This document shows, one piece after another, positions 1 to 9,756 of a stretch of DNA of 64,000 bases. The notes under the pieces were generated by a model. The model ran no database searches, was not told the origin of the DNA, and worked only from the letters and a program-made list of their open reading frames with translations. Each line of letters begins with the position of its first letter. Position 1 is the stretch's first letter. This DNA is from Candidatus Kapaibacterium sp. (GTDB taxonomy: Bacteria; Bacteroidota; Ignavibacteria; Kapaibacteriales; UBA7675), in the NCBI GenBank assembly GCA_028284775.1, contig JANQRB010000177.1, positions 1 through 64,000 of the forward strand. Reading direction: 5' to 3'. The position numbers and the translations under genes are program-made.

Positions 1-535
1 TTGCGCGGCTTGTCTGCACATCGTCCGTTGATGTCGCACCGGTCACACTGACGGAAATTAGCTCGCCCGGTCTGAAGTCAGCATCGGGATTGAAGCTACG
101 CATCTGGCTGCCGCTGAAGCTGCCCCGCGTCGACAGGAAGCCGCTCTGCGAACCATATATGCGGATGTGGGCGGATGTTAAGCTCGAGCTTTTCATCGGC
201 ACGTTAAAGCTAATGTCGATATTGGCACTGCTCACAGCAGCAGTGGTATTGGCCGCCGGGCTCAGAAGGTTAATTTTCGGCACCGGCAGCGAGGCCAGCG
301 CCGGCGTCGCGCAGAGTGCCGCGCCGGCCAGCGCGGTAATACCCCTGGCTATTGCTCTGCGGCCACCCGGCAACGCCAGACCACACAGCTTGACAAGCCT
401 TCTACAAAGTATGCTGATACGCCGTCTGACATAGGCGTCGGCTGGCCGCGATGCCGCCCGCGCAATGCGGCAGATTGTTTTGCGGAGACGGCGCAGCAGC
501 TCACTGCAGCGGACGCGCCCTGTTCCATGTTTCAT
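1..535 (-). CDS. Exported propeller-type surface protein, N-terminal part (runs off the left edge)
   Basis: Reading the minus strand from an ATG at 533-535 gives an open frame with no stop down to base 1, about 178 codons. The first ~60 residues are very basic (RRLRK, RRRIS, GGRRA), followed by a hydrophobic signal-like stretch ending in ATPALA. After this comes an SbsA/Big-type Ig-like segment with the phrases HIRIYGSQSGFLSTRGSFSG and PGELISVSVTGATS. The same phrases occur in the 2150-residue protein encoded at 9966-16418, so this is the N-terminus of an inverted paralogue. By analogy FG-GAP propellers and a T9SS tail are expected outside the window (inference). A second in-frame ATG lies at 526-528; no clear Shine-Dalgarno is visible for either. 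Confidence 0.8.
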   Translation of the reverse strand, partial: MKHGTGRVRCSELLRRLRKTICRIARAASRPADAYVRRRISILCRRLVKLCGLALPGGRRAIARGITALAGAALCATPALASLPVPKINLLSPAANTTAAVSSANIDISFNVPMKSSSLTSAHIRIYGSQSGFLSTRGSFSGSQMRSFNPDADFRPGELISVSVTGATSTDDVQTSRA

Positions 536-1174
536 AATGTGTCACAGCTCGATAAATGGGACAATAATAGCTTGGAATATTGCGTGCCCAAAGGGCATGA
601 GCGCGGCATCGTCCAATCGAACATTTGTCGATTTGAATCTGAACGATATTGCCGCTTCAGTCTTAAGCCTCGCTTCACTGCGTTCGCAGGCATAGCACGA
701 CCGGCCGGGCTGCCTGAAGCAGTCCGGTTGAGGCTCACTCTTTTAGATGTGAATGTGTTAAGTTCAACGAGTCCGATCGAATCGAATGGCGCGACGCGAG
801 CTGTCAGGGTCACGGCGGCACGGAGCTCACTCGACCGGGAAGCAGTATGATAATTACAGTAGAGTTGCGAATAGCCTACAGTACAATTTTTAAACTACGC
901 TATTGGAATTCGAGTCGAAGCGTGGTTGCGACACGCAGCTTGGACGCCGGGCGGTCTTAAACAAGCCGGGCATAAGAACACTGCGGCGCCACCGTGAACA
1001 CCAAATAGCTCGGCGACACCGCAGCGAGATTAGCCTCGCGTTCGCTAATACTTTGTCGGCGGCCAATGGCATCGCCAACACTTCAAAATACGGCCCGGGC
1101 TGTTCGGAGTGCCTACGACAAACCTACGACATTGAATTTCGAGGGGTGATTTCCGTTTGCCCTAGTATTCGCTG
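536..1174. other. Intergenic stretch, no gene recognised
   Basis: This region separates the 5' end of the left-edge gene from the 3' end of the first TPR-LuxR gene. Only short ORFs with no recognisable composition or motif are present. It must contain the promoter of the minus-strand left-edge gene; I cannot place it. Confidence 0.4.
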
Positions 1175-2869
1175 TTATTCTATGGAATGAAGAAATGTAC
1201 TGAGATCGTCGCTGCCTGCCAGCTTCAATTTTTTGCGAATCCTGTAACGGTAGGTTTCAACGCTGCGCTGGGCAATGCCCAGGATGCGGCAAATGTCTTT
1301 ACTCGTGAATTTGAGTTTCATGAGAGCGCAGACACGGCGTTCCATTAGTGAAATCTCGGTGTAACGCTCCGCCATCGTATTCAGAAAGGTCGGGTGCAGC
1401 AGGCTGAATTGCTCTTCGAATTGTTCCCATCCGGAAGCGTCGGCAAGGTGTACATCAACAGTTTGCAGCAATTGGCGCAGCAAGCCCTCTGCTTTGTCCT
1501 GGCTGACTTCGAGCGCAGCCCGTACCGCGCGTTTCACTTCGATTAACAAATCTGTTTTCTGCGAGATAAGCAGCGCTTTGATTGTAATTTGATTATGAGT
1601 CGCCTCGACCTGCTGCTTCAATTGTTCCGATTTAAGAGTCGCGATTTCAGCTTCCCGTTCGGCCAGTTGGCGTTGGTGTTGCGCGCTCTCCAGGTCCAGC
1701 CTGCTTTGCGATTCGGCCAGGCTCTTTTCATAATTTTCTCGGTTCAGCTTAAGCTGGAGATCGAATTGCAATTGCAGATAGTCGCTGGCCTTGCGATAAT
1801 CGCCCATTTCGCGGCAGATGCTAACGACAAGCCGGAGATTATTGAGCTCCTCATAGGGCGCCTTATGTTCACGATTGATCTGCACGGCCTCCAGGGCGAC
1901 GGTCAGTGCCTCCGCGAGTCGTCCCCGCTCGGCCTGCAGGATGGCCTGGCAAGCCTTGGCGGTTCCGAGCAAATCGGGCTGAGCGCATTTGTCGGCAAGT
2001 TCAGTGACAATAGCACACTCTTTCGCGGCAGCGGCAATGTCACCGCGTTTCCAATACTCATCGAAAAGTTTGCCTGAGACCAGCCCTTGATTATAGACAT
2101 CGCTGCAGGCTTCCAAAAGCTCCCGGGCGCGACACAGGCAGTCGATGACCGCATCACTGTGCGGATGAACATAACTGTGGGCGATGGCCATATTGATCAG
2201 AATACGACCTTCGGCGTTGCTGTTACGCTCGGCGCTCACAGAGCGCAATGCAAGGTTAAAACTTTCCAGTGAGCGTTCGTGCTGTCTCAAATGTCCCTGC
2301 ACGATACCGATTGAAGAATAGATTGCCGACATTGCGATACCCGGTCCTTTTTCCCTGGCAAGCGTCAAGGCTTCATTCAACATCTTGAGCGCCTGGTCGT
2401 ACTTGCCTAACATCGCCTGTGAGCCGGCAATATTTTGCAGAATGACGATTCGCTTGTCGTGCTTGACATTCAATAGCGATAGTGCTCGCTCAAAGTATTC
2501 CAGTGCGACATGAAGATCGCCGCCGCTACGGTGCATCTGGCCGGCGGCGGCCAACAACTCGGCAAGTATATCATCGTCTCCCGCGGACTCAGCCAGCTCC
2601 AGTGCCTGCAGCAAGTCGTCACGTCCGGCCCCGCGCTGGCTGAGCTGAAAGCGGGCCGAGCTGCGATATCGCAGCAATAAAGCCAGGCATCCCGGATCGT
2701 CAGCGGCTCGGGGAGATTCGATCAAGGGATCGGCCAGGCTGATAAAAAGCCCGGGATCATTATCACTCAGAAACTGCGCCTTCTCGAGCAAACGCTGAGC
2801 TTGTTCTCCGGCATCGGCCGCTTCCAGGATCGCCCGTCCGATCTCAGCAGGTAATGAAGTCTCTTGCAT
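1175..2869 (-). CDS. TPR-repeat regulator with C-terminal LuxR-type HTH
   Basis: Likely a cytoplasmic transcription regulator. About 400 residues of helical TPR-type repeats (for example ALEYFERALSLLNV, QALKMLNEALTLAREKG) are followed by a predicted coiled coil rich in Q, E, K and R (SLAESQSRLDLESAQ region). The C-terminal ~65 residues form a winged/LuxR-like HTH: MERRVCALMKLKFTSKDICR then SVETYRYRIRKKLKL. I use the ATG at 2869 (MQETSLPAEIG); an upstream GTG at 2917 would add 16 hydrophobic residues that do not look like part of the domain. It is divergent from a second regulator of the same architecture at 3349 and has paralogues at 33240 and 61979. The input signal and targets are unknown; location suggests control of neighbouring surface-protein genes (inference). 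Confidence 0.85.
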   Translation of the reverse strand: MQETSLPAEIGRAILEAADAGEQAQRLLEKAQFLSDNDPGLFISLADPLIESPRAADDPGCLALLLRYRSSARFQLSQRGAGRDDLLQALELAESAGDDDILAELLAAAGQMHRSGGDLHVALEYFERALSLLNVKHDKRIVILQNIAGSQAMLGKYDQALKMLNEALTLAREKGPGIAMSAIYSSIGIVQGHLRQHERSLESFNLALRSVSAERNSNAEGRILINMAIAHSYVHPHSDAVIDCLCRARELLEACSDVYNQGLVSGKLFDEYWKRGDIAAAAKECAIVTELADKCAQPDLLGTAKACQAILQAERGRLAEALTVALEAVQINREHKAPYEELNNLRLVVSICREMGDYRKASDYLQLQFDLQLKLNRENYEKSLAESQSRLDLESAQHQRQLAEREAEIATLKSEQLKQQVEATHNQITIKALLISQKTDLLIEVKRAVRAALEVSQDKAEGLLRQLLQTVDVHLADASGWEQFEEQFSLLHPTFLNTMAERYTEISLMERRVCALMKLKFTSKDICRILGIAQRSVETYRYRIRKKLKLAGSDDLSTFLHSIE

Positions 2870-3348
2870 AAGAAATGTCCGGAAACCGGCGAGTAAACAA
2901 TTAAGCAGTTGTACCACTGTCGCAATTCAGTTCGGTAGCGGAGAATGCCGCAGATACCAAGATTCGCTGTATTGATCTGCGCTTCCGCACTGATTGACAA
3001 ATTTACAAAAAGGCGGATCAGTGCCGCTAACAAGCAATTGCAAGGACAAGGACACTCTATGAAACTCCTTTCGCCTGGTCGTCCGGACGCGGGCTTTCTG
3101 CCCGGCTCAAGCGGCAACTTTAGGTTTTGCCTTTTTTAGCCTCATTTGTTATCTTGGCCGCCCACCCGGATGACCCTCGCATGAGTTGAGTACGACCCTG
3201 TCCGAACTAAAGACAGCGAATGAAGTGAGACACATTGAGTACGAATATCTTTGGGTGGACCTTGACGCGCATGCCTCATGCGCCCGGTTCCATCGATGCC
3301 ATCCGCTTTTTTAGCTGCTGCAATCGTATCAGTCGAGGAGATCCGACA
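2870..3348. promoter_or_regulatory. Divergent intergenic region between two TPR-LuxR regulators
   Basis: About 480 bases lie between the start codons of two divergently transcribed regulators, so promoters for both must be here. The only clear signal is a GAGGAG ribosome binding site at 3334-3340 about eight bases before the ATG at 3349, which decides that start. I see no convincing operator palindrome. Confidence 0.4.
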
Positions 3349-4974
3349 ATGAAAGAATATCAAGCTGTTACTCCATCTGAGCAACTGCCGCCGCGCCTGT
3401 CGTTTGCAACGGTCAGAAAATTGCGACGTGAACTGTACGGCGGCCCCGCAGCGGTCATCAAAAAGGCCGAACACTTTCTTAATGCCGTTGCGAACAAAAC
3501 CCTGCGCTCCGACATTATTGAACAGATCAATTTACTTTTTCTCTGCGCCGAAGCCTGCGACTATCTGGGTTTTGAAGATCGTATGGACACATACATCGAA
3601 CGCTGCGAAGGGCTGGCGCCCCAACTGCTCCGGCCGGAGGACAAGGTGTTTTACCTCCAGTACATGGGCGTGTATCACTTCCGCAACGATAACAACAACG
3701 AAGCGGTCATCTACATGACCAAGGCACTCCGTCTGGCGGCAGATGCCGGGCTCGACGACGAGCTGCTGCTCGAGGCCTTCGGGGTACTCGGCCGCTATCA
3801 CTACCGGAGAGGGCAGTACGAACGGGCGCTCGCCTACCAACAAAGACGCCTTAGCGCCATGTCAAGTCGTGTTCCGCAACGGGCTTTTTGCCCTTTGCTT
3901 TGCGACGTTGCTCGCATTTACGTCGCCCTGGGCAAGACAGGCGAAGCTGAATCGTATTTCGAGCACAGCGTGTATCTGGCTCGCCATTGCGCTTCACCTG
4001 TCGTTCTCGCCAGGATGCTTATGAACCATGGGCAATTTCTGGCGGATACCGGACGGAGCACGGCGGCGGTCCAGTGTCTGAGGGAGTCCAGCTCTCTTGC
4101 CCGGGCACACGAGCTACGTAATCTGCAGGTGACGAATTTGCTGCTTTTGGGCCGTATCCGTCTGCTCAACAATGCACTTGACGACGCGCAGCTCATTGTC
4201 GATCAAATTCGGCGCAAAAATGCGAGGGAGGTCTATTTGTTGCAGGAGCTGGACCAACTTTATCTGCAAGGGGAAATTTTCGAACGCAAAGGTGCGCTGG
4301 CGCAGGCCCGCGCAACATTCTACCAGATGACGATCAAGGCGGCATTACCGGGCATGTGGCGCGAACTCGCGCTGGCCTACCGCCACCTGTCGGACCTTGA
4401 AGAGCAGCGTGGCGAGTTAGCGCAGGCGCTGCTGTATTATAAAATTGCAAGCCGTTTGCGGCAAAGCCTTTCCGAGCCCGGAGCATACCGGAAAGCCGAG
4501 GAAGTCGACCGCCGGCTGAGCGAAGAAGTCGACCGGCGACTGGCCGAGTCTGGCTTCGGTCAAGGGCCGACCGCCGAAATTCCCCATCAATCGCCAATGG
4601 CGGCTCTGCCTGTTCAGACAAAAGACAGCGAGTCAGAGGTATCGCTGAAGCTCGCGCCGGAATCGGCCCTGCCGAGCAGTCGATTTGCAGCACCGGCCGG
4701 GCAGATTGATTCCAACAGCCCCCCTGCCGCAAACACCCACCATGACCATCGACAGCGGACATTGCTCAAAGACAGGCTGCTGGCGCGCTGCGCCGATCTT
4801 AGTCCCGCCGAAATAAGAATCTGTTTGCTGATTGGCCGAGGCTATCTGTCAAAGGAGATTGCCGGTCAGTTACATAAGTCCGTGGAGACGGTTAACTCGC
4901 AGCGCAAGACGATTCGGCGCAAGCTGCACCTGGACCGCCGTGAGAACCTCGCGACCTTTTTGCAGACATTGTGA
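3349..4974 (+). CDS. TPR-repeat regulator with C-terminal LuxR-type HTH
   Basis: Probable cytoplasmic transcription factor of 541 residues. The start is set by a good Shine-Dalgarno (GAGGAG) and the methionine beginning MKEYQAVTPSEQ; the frame is open back to 3235 but those codons look non-coding. Residues ~40-370 are TPR-like helical repeats (NEAVIYMTKALRLAADAG, YERALAYQQRRLSAM). A low-complexity Pro/Ser/Gln linker (~400-470) follows, containing a near-repeat VDRRLSEEVDRRLAE. The C-terminus holds the HTH: LSPAEIRICLLIGRGYLSK and SVETVNSQRKTIRRKLHL. Compared with the other three TPR-LuxR proteins here, the recognition helix reads TVNSQRKTIRRKL rather than TYRxRIRRKL, so it is the most divergent paralogue. 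It lies just upstream of the T9SS cargo at 5172. Confidence 0.85.
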   Translation: MKEYQAVTPSEQLPPRLSFATVRKLRRELYGGPAAVIKKAEHFLNAVANKTLRSDIIEQINLLFLCAEACDYLGFEDRMDTYIERCEGLAPQLLRPEDKVFYLQYMGVYHFRNDNNNEAVIYMTKALRLAADAGLDDELLLEAFGVLGRYHYRRGQYERALAYQQRRLSAMSSRVPQRAFCPLLCDVARIYVALGKTGEAESYFEHSVYLARHCASPVVLARMLMNHGQFLADTGRSTAAVQCLRESSSLARAHELRNLQVTNLLLLGRIRLLNNALDDAQLIVDQIRRKNAREVYLLQELDQLYLQGEIFERKGALAQARATFYQMTIKAALPGMWRELALAYRHLSDLEEQRGELAQALLYYKIASRLRQSLSEPGAYRKAEEVDRRLSEEVDRRLAESGFGQGPTAEIPHQSPMAALPVQTKDSESEVSLKLAPESALPSSRFAAPAGQIDSNSPPAANTHHDHRQRTLLKDRLLARCADLSPAEIRICLLIGRGYLSKEIAGQLHKSVETVNSQRKTIRRKLHLDRRENLATFLQTL

Positions 4975-5058
4975 TGCGCCGGCTGTTAATGGACAAGGCC
5001 TGACCTGCGGGCGTCGCGAAATGCGCTTGGGATTGTAGAGCCTGTCCGACAAGGGTTG

Positions 5059-5101
5059 AAATTGCAGTACTTATGCAGTAGTGTGATTCGGCAAGCAATT
5101 T
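5059..5101 (+). repeat. Hairpin element with a conserved loop, copy 1
   Basis: AAATTGC at 5059-5065 pairs with GCAATTT at 5095-5101. The enclosed loop contains, at 5066-5087, a 22-base sequence matching 20 of 22 bases with the loop of the second hairpin at 9782-9832, while the stems are unrelated in sequence. It lies about 70 bases upstream of the 5172 start codon. Function unknown; possible regulatory RNA or DNA element (inference). Confidence 0.5.
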
Positions 5102-5171
5102 TATACTTTAGTACCTCGCTTGCCATTCTGCCTGTCTCTGCCGCCTTCATCCGGCACCAGGAGACAGTAAT

Positions 5172-7427
5172 ATGAACTCGAAAGCATTCGTCCGAATACT
5201 GACATTTTTTGTGATGTTGAGTTGTCAGACCGTGTTATGGGCGGGATGGCATTCGGGAACTGACTTCAGAATACCTCATGCAGGCGCTCTTGCCTGGCAG
5301 TCCGAGGATCATGTGCTATTGCTGCATCACCGCAGTCAACGCCATCCCGACTTTCAGGGAATCAACGTGGTGGGGGTAGCTAAGGCTACTAAAAATCGTG
5401 TGTTTTCGCAGCCTGCCGGAATTGGCCTGGCTGCCGCAACAAACGCTTCGCTTGCGGCGCTGGCAAGGCAGGATGGAGGCATTGTCCTCGTAGACGGCGA
5501 GGCCTGGGAAGCGAGGGATACGCTGGCGGGCTTACCGGCCGAACAGGCCCGTCTGGCCTTTGCTGCTGATGCGGGGGCATTAGTTGTCGCCTATGATTTC
5601 GGCCGGATTCAACGCTGGGACCTGACGACAAAAAACGTAAGCATGGATTTTGATATCGGCTCGGCCATTGCCCCGGAGACCTTTGCGCTGGCGGCCAACG
5701 GCAATTTCGCGGCGTCCCTGAGCGCCGGGGGCGACGCGATCATCGTATGGGACTGTTGCAGCGGAACGCGCGCGCATGACTTTGCCGTCGATGCCGGATC
5801 GGCGACGCAGATTGATCTTGCGCCCGATGGCGGCCTGCTGGCAATATCAACGGCGGACCTGCTGCGCGTGCTCGACGTCAAAAAGCGGCAAGACGTTTTT
5901 ACCGTCGATGCTGCGCGCTCGCCCTATCGCTTTGCGCCGCTCCTGGGGGCAAAGGGACGGCTGCTGGCGCATGACAGCAGCCGAGCCTGGGCCGCTGTCT
6001 GGGATCTCGGGGAGGATCGGCTGCAAAGTGAGATTTTTGTCAACCGTTTGACGGGAGACGAGTTCGACAGCGACACCCAGGGACCGAAGCTGCAGTTCTC
6101 CCCGGCCGGAACAAGGCTGGCACTCATCAGCAACATTCACACTCTCTGCCCCGAGCCCGTCAGCCATTTCGGGCGGATTGATATTTTCGATTGCGAAAGC
6201 GGCCACCTTATTCGCATGATGCCACAGGTTAATCGCTTTGCGGTCGAAGCTGTCGCATATGCAGGTGCTAGTCCTGAACTTGCGACGCGAGATCGCTCCG
6301 GAGAGACGCTGGTGTGGAGACGCCAGGGCGAGGGATTGCGGCATCGCCTCTATACGCCATCGGAATATTTGGCGTTAGGCTTTGGAAGTAGCAGGGTTTT
6401 TGCGGCGGAAGCCTCAACTGTATGGGAATACGATGCGGTCAGCGGCAAGGCCACCCGCAGCTTTAACATCGGTCACGGAGCGGATCGAGGTCTTGAGCTC
6501 GCTCCCGGCCCGTACCTGGTTGCCGCTTCCGATACCAGTATCACGGTGCTGCAACTCGACAACGGCCAGGTCAAGTACGTTTTCAAGCCGCCGGGAAGTA
6601 AACTGGGACGATTTAAACTCGTTAACTTTGACAAGGAGTTGTGCATTGCGGCCGACGACGGTGCGATTGAAATCAGGAAACTCAGTGACGGAACGATCAA
6701 GCTGCAGCGCACGATCCGCGATACTCTGCCCGGAGGAGCAGGAGGCGTCATCGGCGCCATCGATAATGACGGTAGGCAGGTCGTTACCATCGGTCCGACA
6801 AGCCGCGTCTGGAACCTGCTGACGGGCGAAGTGATTCTGGCGATCGAGGACAGGATTGACATGCTGTGGTTTCTGCCCTATAACAATCACCTTTTTGTTG
6901 AAACCAGCATTGACGTTCAGGGCGATTATCCCGGCACTTTGCTGAAGTCCTTTGCCGTTCAGATCCCAAGCGGGAATAGAATGTGCGAATCGGAACGATT
7001 CATTGCCGAATTGCCGGTTAAACCACGACTGCGTGTCTATCATCATTCGCGAGATGGTTCGCGATGGGCGTTTTTCGGCTGCGCTGCCGGATTCAACTCC
7101 GAGATTGTTTGCGGCTTAGTAAGCGTCGGCGTCGACGATGACTATCGGCGGGAAAGGCAGGAAGCGGCCCATATCCATGTCAGTCCGAATCCGGGCCGCG
7201 GGATTGTAACACTGAGCGTCAGGCTCGCGCATCCACAGACGACAGGAGTCGATGTATCGGTCCGCGATCTTAAGGGCCGGCTTGTCGCAACACTTGCGCG
7301 TGATAATCTGCCGGCCGGCGAACATCGTTTTCCCTTTGATGCCTCTTCGCTGGCGCGGGGCGTCTACTATTGCGAAGTGCGTACGGCGTTCGACCGTCAC
7401 AGTACCATGCTGCTGCTTCGGCCCTGA
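5172..7427 (+). CDS. Exported WD40-like beta-propeller protein with T9SS sorting domain
   Basis: A 751-residue exported protein. Residues 1-25 form a Sec signal peptide (basic start, hydrophobic FVRILTFFVMLS, Ala-Gly end). Residues ~30-640 contain degenerate WD40-type blades (TTKNVSMDFDIGS, SAGGDAIIVWDCCSGTRAHD, ATRDRSGETLVWRR, ISDGTIKLQRT-like strands), suggesting one or two propellers that bind a partner on the cell surface. The last ~80 residues (HVSPNPGRGIVTLSV, DLKGRLVATL, LPAGEHRFPFD, GVYYCEVRT) are a type-A T9SS sorting domain, so the protein is probably exported across the outer membrane and anchored or released. An upstream GGAG (AGGAGACAGT before ATG at 5172) supports the start. No catalytic motif was seen. 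Confidence 0.85.
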   Translation: MNSKAFVRILTFFVMLSCQTVLWAGWHSGTDFRIPHAGALAWQSEDHVLLLHHRSQRHPDFQGINVVGVAKATKNRVFSQPAGIGLAAATNASLAALARQDGGIVLVDGEAWEARDTLAGLPAEQARLAFAADAGALVVAYDFGRIQRWDLTTKNVSMDFDIGSAIAPETFALAANGNFAASLSAGGDAIIVWDCCSGTRAHDFAVDAGSATQIDLAPDGGLLAISTADLLRVLDVKKRQDVFTVDAARSPYRFAPLLGAKGRLLAHDSSRAWAAVWDLGEDRLQSEIFVNRLTGDEFDSDTQGPKLQFSPAGTRLALISNIHTLCPEPVSHFGRIDIFDCESGHLIRMMPQVNRFAVEAVAYAGASPELATRDRSGETLVWRRQGEGLRHRLYTPSEYLALGFGSSRVFAAEASTVWEYDAVSGKATRSFNIGHGADRGLELAPGPYLVAASDTSITVLQLDNGQVKYVFKPPGSKLGRFKLVNFDKELCIAADDGAIEIRKLSDGTIKLQRTIRDTLPGGAGGVIGAIDNDGRQVVTIGPTSRVWNLLTGEVILAIEDRIDMLWFLPYNNHLFVETSIDVQGDYPGTLLKSFAVQIPSGNRMCESERFIAELPVKPRLRVYHHSRDGSRWAFFGCAAGFNSEIVCGLVSVGVDDDYRRERQEAAHIHVSPNPGRGIVTLSVRLAHPQTTGVDVSVRDLKGRLVATLARDNLPAGEHRFPFDASSLARGVYYCEVRTAFDRHSTMLLLRP

Positions 7428-7435
7428 TACACAGA

Positions 7436-7473
7436 CGGAGGCTGCCTCCGGGTGAAAGAAGAGACAGCCTCCG
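7436..7473. terminator. Bidirectional terminator candidate between convergent genes
   Basis: CGGAGGCTG at 7436-7444 and CAGCCTCCG at 7465-7473 form a perfect nine-base inverted repeat between the 3' ends of the convergent genes at 5172 and 7491. The loop is long (20 bases) and T-runs are weak, so efficiency is uncertain. Confidence 0.55.
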
Positions 7474-7490
7474 CGCAGTGTTTCCCATTC

Positions 7491-9119
7491 TCAACGTACG
7501 ATCGTTACGTGCTTCGAGACGCTGTGGTCGCCGAAGGACAGGGTCGCCATGTACATTCCGGGGGTCAGTCCGCCGCCCGTGAATTCAATCCTGTGCTGAC
7601 CGGCATTACGCTGTTCATCAAGTACCAGCGCCACGCTCCGGCCCAAGACATCCCGAACGGTCAACTGCACAGCGCCGGCCCGCGGCAGCTCGAACTCGAA
7701 GACCGTCGTCACAGTAAAGGGGTTCGGATAATTCTGCAGCAGTAGCCCACCGTCAGCGGCGAGCGGATCATCGACATCCGTCGTGAAGTCCATAGTCACC
7801 GAGCGGCTCTCGGACTCCACGTCTTCGCAGCCGCAATTCACGACCGCGCTGAAGGTATAAGTCTGGCCGTCTTCCAAATCTTTGCTGTTAACAAGGTAGC
7901 TGTTCTGTGTGGCGCCGTCGATGTCCGTGCCGTTGCGTCGCCACTGGTAGTTGCAATCCTCCGGTCCGCTGGCAGCTACACTGAGCTCCTGCTGCGAGTT
8001 GTAATTCATGACGGACGGCAGTGCCGCCGGCTGCGTTGTGATCGCCGTCTCCGGCAGAAGCGTCAGATTGATAGACTCGCTGCTGCTCTCGCCGCACTTG
8101 TTGCGCACCATAACGGAATAGCTGCCTGCTTCGCCGGATGACAATACGAGCGTTTTCTCCGTTGCGTCCGCAATATCGACGCCGTCTTTCTGCCACTGAT
8201 AAGTCGTAGAAGGCGTTTCGCCGGTGACGGTAATGTTAAGACTGACCTCGCTGCCCGGGCACACGCTCATATCCTCGCTGATACTCTCGATCACGGGATC
8301 GCCGCTGATGGCGAAAGTGAATTCTTCCGAACGCTGTTTGAGGCCGCTGACCTGGTCCGCCACTTCAAACTGATAGAGACCGGCATCGTCGATCGAGGCT
8401 GCGTCGATGCTGAGTGTCGCTTCCCATTGATCCCACACCTCGATGCCGTCTTTCAACCAACGATATGTTAAATCGGTTTCCGGCAGGCCGCGAACATTGA
8501 CTGTTGCCGTCAGCTCGATCGCCTCGCCTTCGCAGGCTTCCTTGTCGCCGGCGATCTCCACGACATCGATACCGAAGTCTTCTTCATTGCCGATACCAAT
8601 AATGTAGTCTTCTACCTCGCCGTGATAATTGAAGGGATCGGTGCCACAGGGGTCGATACTGGAATGTCCGCAGGATTCCATCATTTTATTCATCACCCGC
8701 ATCACCGTCGCTCCCAGCGCTGCATTTTCCGGGATCCTGATCGAATGTTCGAAATCTTGCAGGTTGCCCTGTTGATTCAGCACCATTACTTCTTCGCCGG
8801 CATCGTCGAAGTCGAAATCCTGATTGAAGTCGATGTACACTCTTACATTCTGACCATCGCAGGCAGTACCCAGGGTAGAGGTAATAGAAAACGGCACGTC
8901 TTCGCCGGGTTTAACAACCGTGAAGCGACCGGCCTTGGCATAACCCTCGCCCGGCGGCGATTGCCTGACCAGCTTGCCGAAGCTCACATTTGTAATTCCG
9001 ATTCCGAAGCCGAATTGCAGATCGACTTCCGGCTGACAGTATGACTGGCCACAGAGCGGCGCGGCGCACATCAATAGAATCAGTGTCCCATACATACATC
9101 GTACTGAATTTCTCATCAC
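7491..9119 (-). CDS. Exported GEVED / Ig-like protein with T9SS sorting domain
   Basis: A 542-residue exported protein. Residues 1-24 are a signal peptide (hydrophobic TLILLMCAAPLCG). Residues ~60-175 match the GEVED domain, with VYIDFNQDFDFDDAGEE and the diagnostic YHGEVEDYII near residue 168. Then come about three Ig-like domains, each with a Cys near the start, a YxWxxDG phrase (TYRWLKDGIEVWD, TYQWQKDGVDIADA, NYQWRRNGTDIDGA) and a closing strand. The C-terminus (LLLQNYPNPFTVTTVFEFEL, DVLGRSVAL, GMYMATLSFGDHSVS) is a type-A T9SS sorting domain. QNYPNPF is a very typical opening of this domain in FCB bacteria. Role: surface-exposed or secreted adhesion or scaffold protein; no enzymatic residues were found. 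It is divergent from the giant gene at 9966. Confidence 0.9.
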   Translation of the reverse strand: MMRNSVRCMYGTLILLMCAAPLCGQSYCQPEVDLQFGFGIGITNVSFGKLVRQSPPGEGYAKAGRFTVVKPGEDVPFSITSTLGTACDGQNVRVYIDFNQDFDFDDAGEEVMVLNQQGNLQDFEHSIRIPENAALGATVMRVMNKMMESCGHSSIDPCGTDPFNYHGEVEDYIIGIGNEEDFGIDVVEIAGDKEACEGEAIELTATVNVRGLPETDLTYRWLKDGIEVWDQWEATLSIDAASIDDAGLYQFEVADQVSGLKQRSEEFTFAISGDPVIESISEDMSVCPGSEVSLNITVTGETPSTTYQWQKDGVDIADATEKTLVLSSGEAGSYSVMVRNKCGESSSESINLTLLPETAITTQPAALPSVMNYNSQQELSVAASGPEDCNYQWRRNGTDIDGATQNSYLVNSKDLEDGQTYTFSAVVNCGCEDVESESRSVTMDFTTDVDDPLAADGGLLLQNYPNPFTVTTVFEFELPRAGAVQLTVRDVLGRSVALVLDEQRNAGQHRIEFTGGGLTPGMYMATLSFGDHSVSKHVTIVR

Positions 9120-9253
9120 ATCATCCTTGTTAGTTAACTATGATGCTTGAACAATGAGCAAGTCGCTACATACGATCAGGACAAACAGAGCCATGGCCTT
9201 GGATTAACAAAGGCCTTTGCTTAACATCTGGTAGATGTCGCTTCTGCGTTAAA

Positions 9254-9432
9254 CTATTGCTTTGTCAACTAAATTATTTTCAAGCCCCCTCTTGTTGGCA
9301 AAGAGGAGCTAGAGGAGTTATGAAGTCCTTAAATACGCATAACCCCTCCTCGTTCGGCGCTCAGTCTGCGCCTCACCCCCTTACATTAAGGGGAGGTGCA
9401 ACAATGAAAATTTTCGTTGACAAAGCATTATG
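9254..9432 (+). repeat. MITE-like dispersed repeat, copy A
   Basis: A ~179-base non-coding element whose ends are inverted repeats: CTATTGCTTTGTCAAC at the left (9254-9269) and GTTGACAAAGCATTATG at the right (9416-9432). The inner 10 bases are a perfect inverted match. The interior has a GGGAGTT-type segment and the phrase CGTTCGGCGCTCAGTCTGCG, which recurs in copies D and F. No coding capacity for a transposase. Confidence 0.8.
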
Positions 9433-9756
9433 TGTCGTCGAGAGCCTGTTTAAACGATACAATCCCCGTCCGATCTTCGAATTGAAACAGCAGACGGCCG
9501 ACTCACTCTTGTCAAGAAATGCTTGACTGGTTTTGCTAGTGCAGAACTGATGTTGGTAAAGATTTGATACGACGCGATGGCAAAGACGCACCAAAACGGA
9601 TTTTGTCACAGCAGGCGTCAGAGCGAAGGAGTGGGCTCTGCCCGACAGCGCAAAACTCATCATTCGCCGCGGCACTGACACAGCCGCAAGCTCAGGCTTG
9701 GTTCGTGACGTTCACCATTGCCGATAATATCGCCGACCCTTGCCCCGAAGGATTAT

